DNA of 64,000 bases, taken from positions 496,001 through 560,000 of the forward strand of contig CM076281.1 in the NCBI GenBank assembly GCA_038380795.1, given 5' to 3'. Made by a program: the position numbers and the translations under genes. Of the stretch, positions 1 through 10,751 are shown in pieces. Origin of the DNA: Pyrocephalus nanus (taxonomy: Eukaryota; Chordata; Aves; Passeriformes; Tyrannidae). The number at the start of each line of letters is the position of its first letter. Positions within the stretch are counted from its first letter, which is position 1. The notes under the pieces were generated by a model. It worked only from the letters and a program-made list of their open reading frames with translations. It was not told where the DNA came from and ran no database searches.

Positions 1-993
1 CAATGGCCATTGATTCCCACTGGGGCAGTTGGGAACACTGAATGCTTTCCAGAAACTGCAATACGTTCTCAGGTACTCCTGCCTTCTCACTACAGATTTG
101 TTTTCCAAAACAGACAGGCAGAGCAGCCTGAGCCAAGCGTTCTGTTTCAGGAGGATGGCAGTGATGAGGATTAGAGTCAACATGCAAGCAGATTAAAAGA
201 AAAATGTAGGGCAAAGATTAACCATTTGAACTCATTTTCAGGGGGGAAAAAAGCCCCCAAAGAGATGAATGCTGCTGCTGCCCCTCTCCTCCTCTGCTCA
301 GGGCTGTTGGTGGTTGGGCGGGCTGTGATAATTAATTCAAAAGGGACTGTCTGGAGGAGTGTGCAGAGTAAAGTGAACTCCAGAAGGTCCCTGAGCTGCC
401 CTCTGTGAGCTGGTATTGTAGCCCGGGACTAAGCAGAAAGCAGGCAGAGAGCAGGCAGCATGTCAGGGCTGAGCAGGCAGGGAAGGGCTGCAGCTCGTGG
501 GATTTGGAAGCTCCACGTTGCAGTGGAGCAGGGCAGCATCCTTCTGCAGGCACATTGTGCCAGGATGAGGCAGTCCCGCTTGCATCACACACAGAGCCAG
601 CGATCAGCCTGGAGCAGTAAATTATGAAATGCTTCGGGTGGCAACTTACACTTTGATCTATTTTCAGTCCATTGCTCTGCTCTTTGCCCTGATTTAAAGC
701 ACTGAAAATGGTTTAGCAACTCTCTTAAAAAAAGGAAAGGCATTGCCAGAGGAATGGAGCCTCCCACTCTGCTGTGGGATAGGACCCACGAATGCTGCCT
801 TGGCCAGCAGGCTGCTTAATAACATAAATTGCCAGAATTAGCTCAGTCTGATGGCCACGCTCCCACATGGGCCTGGCAGAGGCAGCGCTGCATTCTCAGT
901 AATGTCCAGTGCCCCAGAGGGAGCAGAGGAAGACACAGGGAGTGCAGGATGGGTGGGATGCCCCTCTTCAGTCCTGTTCCATTTCTCTTCCAG
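1..993 (+). other. CCDC92B: Non-coding; intron of CCDC92B
   Basis: This stretch ends in a good splice acceptor (pyrimidine tract then CAG at 991-993). I found no exon resembling the missing N-terminal coiled coil of CCDC92B, so the earlier exons must lie left of the window. No repeat or RNA gene is recognisable. Confidence 0.6.
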
Positions 994-1041
994 AGCTCAC
1001 CCATGACCTGGAAATGAAAGAGCTGGAGGCCCGGCAGCAAG
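994..1041 (+). CDS. CCDC92B: CCDC92B internal exon (coiled coil)
   Basis: The 48-nt exon is flanked by TTCCAG on the left and AAG|GTAAGG on the right. It completes a codon with its first two bases, encodes LTHDLEMKELEARQQ, and donates one base to the next exon, making Asp. The segment corresponds to the DLTYEL region of human CCDC92, inside the first coiled coil. Phases on both sides agree with the next exon at 2682. The gene is partial here because its start is outside the window. Confidence 0.8.
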
Positions 1042-3331
<2,290 letters not shown>

Positions 3332-3596
3332 GCATCGAGGGGACGGCACGGCCCGACCGGCCGGGAAGGCCTGAGCCTGGCAGCACTGGGGCGGGCCAAG
3401 GTTCTTTTTCCCCATCCCCTGGTGGGGGTGAGGGGGCAGCAGAAAGCGGATGCCCTGCATGCACCTCCCACCCACGGGCAACCGGGGGGACTCCTCTGCC
3501 CGAAGGGTCTCAGCCAAGGGTGTCACTGGCGGGACAGGGGAGCACCCACCACCTGGGCTGTGGAGGGGACATGGTCCAGTGCCTGTCCAGAGCTTC

Positions 3597-3657
3597 TAAG
3601 GAAAGAAGGAGAGAGAGAAAGAAGGAAAGAAAAGAAAAAAAAGAAAGAAAGAAAAGC
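3597..3657 (+). repeat. GAAA/GAGA purine-strand simple repeat
   Basis: About 60 nt almost entirely of A and G, mainly GAAA and GGAGA units, in the CCDC92B 3' UTR. It creates a Lys/Arg/Glu-rich spurious ORF tail. Confidence 0.85.
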
Positions 3658-4799
3658 AGGAAAGCATTTCTGCAATGAGGAGATCTTCCTCCTGCTGCTG
3701 CCCTCAGAGTGGACACCAGCTGTGTTTTCCCCAGCCAGGGGTGCCGGGCGGTGTTTGTGCAGCAGCAACAGGCTGTGCAGTTTGTGGCTTGGCACAGTGG
3801 GATGAGCTCAGCCAGGCCTCCAACCCTGGGCATCACCAACACTGGGCTGGCCTGGAGAGGGCCCAGGACATCATCAGGAAGGTTCTCCAGGATGTAGGCA
3901 GCTGAACAACAGTCCATCCTGTGGGTGACAGAAGGATCCCCTTCCACAGGGACAGTGCTGCGTGCCAGCCAGGTCCCATCCTGCACTCTCCTGTGCAGCA
4001 GTTTGGCTGTCTCTGAACTCTGTCTCCACATGGATTTCCCCCACATTACATTCACACACAGGACTCAGACAAGGTGGCTGGACAAGGGCTGGGAGCACCA
4101 GTCCCACCAGTCCCCCCATGGCTCCTTGCCCACCACAGCCAGGCTCCACGTGCTGCTGGAGCAGGGCTGTGCCCTGTGCCCCCCGCACAGGGCTCTCGGC
4201 ACCAGCATTTCGGTTCTTAGGCACATCTAACAGCCAGGTCTGGGTTTGCTGCCGAGGGCCGAGCAGCCCCCCTGTCCTCCCTCAGCACCTCCCGTCCATC
4301 CCAGCACAGCAGTCATAGGCAGCTGCCTTCACCCTGCTGGGGCAGCCCTGCCCGATCTCCAGCCAAACCAGCTTTACAATCTGTTCCCTGGGTGTTGTGA
4401 AACACCCTTAGGAGAGGAGGGCTGCAGGCAGGGCAAAGATCTCGCTGCTCGGGCGCCCACGGGGCCTGTGCTGCTCGGGGCAATCCGAGGGGCAGGTTTC
4501 ACCCCAGCACACGGGCTGCCAGCCCTGGCTGGCCCAGCTGTGCCAGGGCAGCAATGCCCAGTGCCCTGCCTGGCTGGTGGGCAGCAGCCTCCCACAGGCC
4601 CCTCACTGCCTCCACGGCTGGCACAGGCAGGAGGGAGCTGCAGGGGGCGATCAGATCCCATTTCCTTCCAGTTCGGTTTGAAACCTCTTCAAAGACGTCA
4701 CCATCATAGACTAGTGAGGCTTGGCCTGCCCCCGCTCAGCCACAGCGTGCCCGTACAGTCAGAGCTGTCTATTTTTGTAGTTCAATATTTATATACTCT

Positions 4800-4805
4800 A
4801 TTAAA
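4800..4805 (+). terminator. CCDC92B: Poly(A) signal ATTAAA (candidate, CCDC92B)
   Basis: ATTAAA sits in an AT-rich island with TATTTTTGTAG upstream, about 1.47 kb after the CCDC92B stop. It is the first plausible polyadenylation signal. The distal AATAAA at 8803 is stronger. Confidence 0.4.
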
Positions 4806-6071
4806 ATGCTTTTATGAGATTTGCAGCAGCAGTCCCCAGGCCAGCTCTTTGGTAAAAACAAACCTTGAAGCATGTGAGCTGCACTAGCAGGGCAGAAATT
4901 AGCAGCTTTTGTACATTTTCTTTGGCTGTAATGTGAATAGTCAGGCTTTGGAGGGCAAGACCCCTCTTGTTCCCCCAGAACACCCCTGAGGGCTTGGCCC
5001 CTGCAGTCTCCAGCTGCTTCCATGGTCCCTAACACACCCCTAGGTTTGGGAAGAAGCGCAGCAAAGCCACGCTGGACAGGACCCCCCTTGCAGGACCCAG
5101 GCAGCAGCTGCCCTGGCTGAAGGCTGGCCAAGGTGTGCAGCTCCTGGGGCACAAAAGTTATAGCAGGAAATTTTTGAAGCCCCTGACATGTCTGGAACTG
5201 CTGCCTCAGGAGCACAGAGCCCTCACCAGCCCCCACCTGCCTCTCAGATTGTCACCCCTGCAGGAGGCTGCACAGAGCACGTCCAGGGCACTCACAGGCC
5301 CTGGCAGAGCACTGTGTGCCCAGGCTGCCTGGGCACATCATTCCCGTGAGGTGCCCTTGGCCTCTGGAAATTGCTGTTTCTCTCAGGTTCTGAGAGGTTC
5401 TACTGAGGATTTGTCTCTCTGTTAAGGTGAAAGAGGCCAGTGAGTGTCCCTGTGTGCTCAGCTGTTCCTGCAGCTGTGGTGCACACAGCTGCTTCTCCCG
5501 TCCTTCCTAGACAATCCCAAAAGACACAATATGATGCATTTTTATTACCAACTCCTTGATGAGATCATGGAGTTCATGACCGACCCGAGCATTGAAAAGG
5601 GGAGGGAGAGGTATGATCCTTCTTCTATGTAAATACCTTCCTAACAATCATCATCCATAGTGCCTAGTATGTAAATGAAGCAACCCTATCTGAGCTGCAG
5701 GATCCTTTCCTCTCCACCACTAATTAGCAGCTTGCTCGAGGAGTTGATCTCATTCCCAGTCCCCTGATGCCTCTCCCTCCTCCCAGTGCTCCCGGTGCGG
5801 GTGGGCAGCTGGGCAGGTCCGGAGCCCCAGAGCCCACGGTCGGGCAGGCAGAGCCGCCTGCAGCAAGGGGAAAGTTTCCCGAGGGGATGAAGAGGGAGCA
5901 CCCCAGTTCCCCCTTCATGCCAGTGTAATGTGCTTGGAAAGGAGTTGTCAGGGTGAGCCCTGTGCTTTTCCCTGAGTACATTTGCCTCAGAGCAGGAAGG
6001 ATGAGCTCCTGCGTGCTGTGCCTGCTTCAGTCACTGCTGCTTTTCTGGGGGAGAGGATAGCTCTAGAGATA

Positions 6072-6105
6072 CTATATATACACTTATATATATATATATA
6101 TATAA
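6072..6105. repeat. TA dinucleotide microsatellite
   Basis: Alternating TATATA runs interrupted by a short CACT, followed by ATACACATACA. Simple repeat. Confidence 0.85.
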
Positions 6106-6224
6106 ATACACATACAGGCACTTGTTTTGAAGGGAATACACTGTATGATTGTAATAGAAATGATGTTGAGATAAATTATTTTAATCTTTGTATTTATATA
6201 AAATGATCAAAGAGGTCAAAATTA

Positions 6225-6243
6225 TGAAAAAAAAAAAAAAAAA
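6225..6243 (+). repeat. Poly(A) tract
   Basis: An uninterrupted A run of about 17 after AT-rich sequence. No target-site duplication or retrogene body was recognised upstream. Confidence 0.7.
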
Positions 6244-6787
6244 CAACAAAAAGACAGCATTCCTATTTTTTACTGAGAAGGCTGCTGGAGATACTCTGAG
6301 CCCAGGAGCTGCTGGAGCACAGGCAGGGCCTGCCCTCCCCTCCTTGGGCTGGGGACTCTAACAGACCCACCCCCACTCACACTGTAAGTGAGCCCTTAGC
6401 CTGCAGGGTGTAACAGCAATCTGTAGGTGCATTTAGTCTGTGCTCTGGACTCCTTGGGAATCCAAAGGGTGCACACAGCTTTGACCTGTGCCACACACCT
6501 GAGAGCACAGACCAAGGATTGCAACCACCAACACCTACATGCTCTGTATGGAACGGGCAGTGTTTGATGTTGATTTGTAAAGCTTAATGATTAGACTGGA
6601 AATGGAAGCATAGCAATAACACTCGGTTGTTAAACGACGTCTTGTGTGTAAACCGTCACGTGCTGAGAGCTGTCTACAGACTAACAGCCGGGCTCCTCTC
6701 CTCTGCTCCCCCTTTTATTCTGCAGCTCTGCCAAGGCTCATGGATTTGATGTGTTGGGTTTGCTAATCTCTCTTTTCATCATTATAG

Positions 6788-6813
6788 TTATTATTATTAT
6801 TATTATTATTATT
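6788..6813. repeat. TTA (AAT) trinucleotide microsatellite
   Basis: Eight or so perfect TTA units. Translated on the minus strand they give an artificial Asn run. Confidence 0.9.
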
Positions 6814-8577
6814 CCTAATGCTGTCTAAGAAAGTGATGTTGCAAATGCACCTTGCAGCAGGGGGAGTGGTGGATGGGTGAGATGTGCCTGCTGCACTTGC
6901 TGCAGCAGAGCCAGTTCTGGCGAGGGGTGAACACTCCCCTGGACTTATTTTAACCCTGTACAGATCAGCCAGGGAGTTCTCCCTCTTGACCCCATTAACT
7001 AAAAAGCCATATTTTCTGAATGTGTTTGCTGGGACTAATCTAAGTGCTTCCGGCTGCATCCTTCCTATCTGCGCTGGCCTCCTAACCCTCCCACTGCTGC
7101 CTCTGCATGGCTCTGTGCAGAGACGCTCTGCACTGGGGCCCCACTGCCTGGGGAAGCTGTGCCCAAGGCAGAGCCCAAGGCTTTCTGGGAACTGCCTTAT
7201 GGCATGTGAAGCCGGGTTCAGGGCCCAGCTGAGGGGTGCTCTGGAGGGGCTGAGGGGTGGTCTCTCCGGGTGCCCAGGAAAGCCGGTAGCGACACAGCAA
7301 GAAGCAGCTCGAGCTGGTGGTGTGCAGGGAGTGCTCTGCTCTGCACAGTACCTCTCTATGCACAAGTTCCCTAAAACAAGCTCCCAGAAGGCAGAGGAGT
7401 GGCAGCATTGCAGTGCTGGCCATCCCTTCCCAAGTTCTCCCCAAGCTCTCCCCACCGGGAAGGTAAATCAGCAGCATGATGAGGGACTTTCATTTTTGGG
7501 GCTTAGGTGAACCTTCCTGAGTCCTTGTGTGCAGCCTTGTGAACTGGCTCCTGCTGCCCAAATGAAGCCACACCAGCTGCCTTTTTCCTAGAACACCAGC
7601 CCTCATGTCCCAGCAGCCCCATCGAGCCAGTCTCGCTGTACTGGCACTACAGCTGCCTCGGTGCACGCCTGTTCTTGTCACTCTCTTGCTCTGTCGCTGC
7701 CTGGCTGCCAAGTCCTACAGGCAATGCAACAGGAGGGGAGAGAACTCCCTTATGCCCGTGGGTTGCCTCACACTGTGGATAAGATCAGCAGTGCCAGTGT
7801 GCCAGGCTGGGCGAGCAGGAGGAGCCTGGGATCGATGAGCACAGCGGCCGCGGAGGAGCTGCCAGACACTGCGGCCTGTAAAAGCACAAAGCTCGTGCCG
7901 TGACCTCTTTGCTCCCCAGGGCCTTGTTTCTGCCTCTGTCTCCTCTCCTCCTGCCCTGCAGAGATGCTGCTGCCCCAGCCACAGGAAGGGATGGTGGCTG
8001 GGGCAGAAGGACCTGGAGGGGGACATCCAGTACTGCCACCATATCCAATCCCTTCATCTCACCCTCCCTCCCCTTGTCCCTTCGGGCAGGAACAGGGGCA
8101 CAAAGCTGCCAGTGTGCAAGACGTGCACCCATCCCACACCTGAGTGGTGCCTGGTCCTCCCTGGACAGGGTGTGGTGATGCCTCCCAGCTCTTCCTGATA
8201 GATTCCCCTGATCTTGCGACTTCCAAAAAAAGCTCTCCTTTCTCGTCATTGCAATTACTGCAGGACTTAGACTATTGGGCCGTGGGAATCCCCCAAATCT
8301 TTGCATGTCTGAAGCATCAGACTCTTTCTGCAGCCCTGTGGGGACAAGCACTGTCTGTATGTTTCAAAGTCACTGTCAGCCCAGTCTGTGCAGAGGGTCT
8401 CACCCTCACAGTGTGGTGACATCACCCCTTGCTGGCTGGAGCTGTGCCGGGCCCCTGGGGAGGGCTCTGACAGGAGGGCAGCACCCGTGGTACCTGCTCC
8501 CCTGGTCCCAGAGCAGCTGCAGTTTTGTTGGAGCAAAAATGTTGTCCTTGGCTGAGTTTGCAAAGCTCAGTGAGAAC

Positions 8578-8583
8578 AATAAA
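8578..8583 (+). terminator. Poly(A) signal AATAAA (upstream of distal site)
   Basis: Canonical AATAAA about 225 nt before the stronger one at 8803. It may be an alternative cleavage signal of the same transcript end. Confidence 0.35.
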
Positions 8584-8802
8584 CGCCTGTGCCTCATGCT
8601 GGGGAGCGCCGTGGAGGGACAGATGCCAAAGGTTTGACACTGCTCTGCTTTATTTGAATGTTCATCTTGCTACATGTCACCTTTATTTGCCAGGACGATG
8701 TTCACATTGCTTTTTAACCAAGTGCTTTTCAAAATGTGTTAACACCCAGAGACTAGAGTATGGAGCTGTAATTTAGGAATTGTTGTAATATGCCTTTTTC
8801 TT

Positions 8803-8808
8803 AATAAA
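8803..8808 (+). terminator. Poly(A) signal AATAAA, distal
   Basis: AATAAAGAG follows a typical AT-rich 3' UTR end (8640-8800) and is followed by TGTAGAGGGTTGT, a GT-rich downstream element. It probably ends the long CCDC92B 3' UTR or a downstream non-coding transcript. Confidence 0.5.
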
Positions 8809-8956
8809 GAGATTGAAATCTGTAGAGGGTTGTACTGTCCTGCCCCAGCACCGAGGACCTCCAGGCACAAACCATGAGCATCTCTGCCTCTGTCCCAGAA
8901 CTGGCTCCTCCCTCACCACCCAGAGCCCCCTCAGAGCTCTGGTGAGAACTCAGAGT

Positions 8957-9172
8957 GGCCCCCCAGTACTTACAGGGGGCCTGCAGGTAAATGGGGGGAT
9001 CATTATCAGGGCCTGGAGTGACAGGACAAGGGGGAATGGCTTCAAACAGAAAGAGGGCAGGGTTAGATGAGATATTTGGAAGAAGTTCTTCCCTGTGAGG
9101 GTGGTGAGGCCCGGCACAGGCTGTCCAGAGAAGCTGTGGCTGCCCCATCCCTGGAAGTGTTCAGGGCCAGGC
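8957..9172 (+). mobile_element. CR1 LINE 3' fragment, left part
   Basis: Recognisable avian CR1 3'-end sequence in plus orientation: the CCCAGTACTTACAGGGGGCC segment, then GTGACAGGACAAGGGGGAAT, the GAAGTTCTTCCCTGTGAGG block, and GTCCAGAGAAGCTGTGGCTG. The match breaks off at GGCCAGGC (9172) and resumes at 10013 with the next expected CR1 bases, so an insertion split the copy. Confidence 0.85.
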
Positions 9173-10012
9173 TGATACCAAAACCTGGAAAATAAACTCT
9201 CCAAACAGGAGATTTTTTTTTTGTTAGGTAAGAAAGCAAACATTACTTTATTCAGCACTGAGTACGTGGGGATGGCTCCTTCAAACGTATGCCAGTTATC
9301 AAAACTTTAACTATTTATGCATTTTAGCAAACAAAGGAGTTAGTGTTCATTGGCTACAAGTTACCTAGTTCCCTTATTAATTAGTATTCTATCTTCTCTT
9401 GGGTAATGATTCTCTTGCTTCTCATGCTAATTAGTCCACATGCTCTATTTCTTTTTTTTCTCTTCTTTTGGGCCTGTGAGTTTCTTGGGCTGGTGGTTGC
9501 AGATCCTGCCAGAATTACCATTTACCCACTTGGAGCTAATTTCAGATGGTTTTATTAGTTTCTTCCTTATCTTGGGAGTCCTGCCAAATGTCCTTGTGGC
9601 CCATAAATTTAGCGTTGTGTCCATTGCCAGTGCTACATCCTTCTTCCCAAGCTGTATTAACTTCCTCCCCCGAGTCTGAGATCACTGAAGCATGTGAAGC
9701 CCTAAACTTTGTTTTTCTAACACATGTACATCACTTAGAGCTTTCTTGTTAGCTGCTCTCTGTTTCTCATATTTAATCTCCCTTCTTATTGATTAGACTT
9801 GAAAGTTACAAAAATCAAACAGATCTTTGTTTGAAAGAACATCCAAAGAACATCATTTCTTAAGGAAGTTTGGGTTTTTTTTTTGGTTTTGTTTTGGGTT
9901 TGTTTTGTTTTTTTTACATACTACTAAACCCTATGTGTTACAATTAAAGATTTTCCCAACGTTTCTCCCCACTGTGGCATAGACTCCTTTTTAATGAACC
10001 CGTTCGGTAACA
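9173..10012 (-). mobile_element. Probable solo ERV LTR (minus orientation)
   Basis: The 840-bp AT-rich insert interrupts the CR1. Read on the minus strand it begins TGTTACCGAACGGG and ends GGTATCA, so it has the TG...CA termini of an LTR. On that strand it contains AATAAA (plus-strand TTTATT at 9247-9252) near its 3' end, as in an LTR R region. No internal gag, pol or env reading frame is present, so it is a solo LTR. Target-site duplications are not clear. The exact family was not determined. Confidence 0.65.
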
Positions 10013-10098
10013 ACGGGGCTTGGAGCAACCCGGTCTAGCAGAAGGTGTCCCGGCTCACGGCAGGGGTGGAATGGAAGGTCCCTTCCAGCCCACCGCAC
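10013..10098 (+). mobile_element. CR1 LINE 3' fragment, right part
   Basis: Continues the CR1 consensus exactly where the left part stopped: GGGGCTTGGAGCAACC, then the TCTAGCAGAAGGTGTCC block and GGTCCCTTCCAGCCC. The terminal ATTCTATGA repeats of CR1 are missing. It abuts the CLUH CpG island. Confidence 0.8.
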
Positions 10099-10358
10099 TC
10101 CGCGCTCCCTCCTGTTCCATGAAGGGCTGGAGGCCGGAGCTGCCGGGCCCGGGGACAGCGCCGGGGTAGCCCCAGGGCCGCGATGGCTCCGCCGGGCCAC
10201 CCTGCCCGTGTCCGCCCGCTCCCGCTGCCAGGGCCGCGGCGGGCCCACGAGGGCACACGAGCCGGGACCCCCGCGGCTCCCCGGGCCCGGCCGGGCGCGG
10301 TGTCACCCCCGTGCCCCCCGGCGACCTTGCGGCCTCCGGGAACATCGCAGGCAGCCGA

Positions 10359-10367
10359 TGACCTTCA
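10359..10367 (-). promoter_or_regulatory. ERR response element (TNAAGGTCA)
   Basis: TGACCTTCA on the plus strand is TGAAGGTCA on the minus strand, a perfect match to the ERR-alpha consensus TNAAGGTCA, 270 bp upstream of the CLUH ATG. Confidence 0.45.
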
Positions 10368-10427
10368 CCGGGGCCTGCGGGGCCTCCCTGGCCGTGTCCC
10401 CGCTTGGCGCGGGGCCGGGAAGCGGGG

Positions 10428-10511
10428 CCGTGCGGGGCCTGTCCGGAGCCGTGCGGGGCCTGTCGGGGTCTGTCGGGGGCCGTGCGGGGCCGCCCGAAGC
10501 CGTGCGGGGCC
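10428..10511 (+). repeat. Four copies of CCGTGCGGGGCC in the CLUH promoter
   Basis: Exact 12-mers start at 10428, 10449, 10480 and 10500, spaced 21, 31 and 20 bp (close to 2, 3 and 2 helical turns). The linkers share CTGTCCGG/CTGTCGGGG. The array lies 125-210 bp upstream of the ATG. Confidence 0.8.
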
Positions 10512-10597
10512 GGTCGCGGCGGGGCGCGGCCCCTTTAAGGCGCTGCGGGCGCGGGGGTTGGGCCGTGGCGGGCGCCGTAGCGGCGGCGGGGCCGCAC

Positions 10598-10610
10598 CAC
10601 GTGGGGCGGG
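10598..10610 (+). promoter_or_regulatory. CLUH: E-box plus GC-box
   Basis: CACGTG (10598-10603) is immediately followed by a GGGGCGGG Sp1-type box (10603-10610), 27-39 bp upstream of the CLUH ATG. CACGTG is bound by USF, MYC and TFE-type factors. Confidence 0.5.
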
Positions 10611-10636
10611 CGGACGGCGCTGTCCTTCGCGGGCCC

Positions 10637-10751
10637 ATGGTCATCCGAGCGGGCGAGATGCCGCCGGCCGCCGTGCCGGCCGCGCAGGGCGCCGACCAGC
10701 AGCACGCGGCACCCCGTGCCAGCCGGCCCGCGGACACGCAGCAGCGCCCCG
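10637..10751 (+). CDS. CLUH: CLUH coding exon 1 (canonical start)
   Basis: ATG at 10637 with G at +4. It encodes 38 residues, starting [14 protein letters not shown], and one extra base, then CCG|GTAAGG. The leftover G joins AG at 22458 to make Glu. The MVI-K/R start recalls other vertebrate CLUH long forms, which supports this start over the many in-frame upstream open codons of the CpG island. Confidence 0.85.

Larger units (their letters stand above)
3332..4825 (+). other. CCDC92B: Probable CCDC92B 3' UTR (proximal end)
   Basis: Non-coding sequence directly after the TAG stop. GC content falls towards an AT-rich tail with an ATTAAA signal at 4800-4805, a plausible first cleavage region near 4820. 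A purine simple repeat lies inside it. Confidence 0.5.
4826..8956 (+). other. Non-coding; extended 3' UTR or intergenic
   Basis: No convincing protein gene is seen. The stretch holds an exon-like block (5512-5611), TA and TTA microsatellites, an A17 tract (6225-6243), and an AT-rich tail with AATAAA at 8578 and 8803. It could be a long distal 3' UTR of CCDC92B or a separate non-coding transcript; sequence alone cannot decide. Confidence 0.45.

Noticed and set aside
4246..4887. 213-codon plus-strand ORF after CCDC92B
   Set aside because: No recognisable domain, a low-complexity composition and no splice-site or start context. It overlaps the candidate poly(A) signal.
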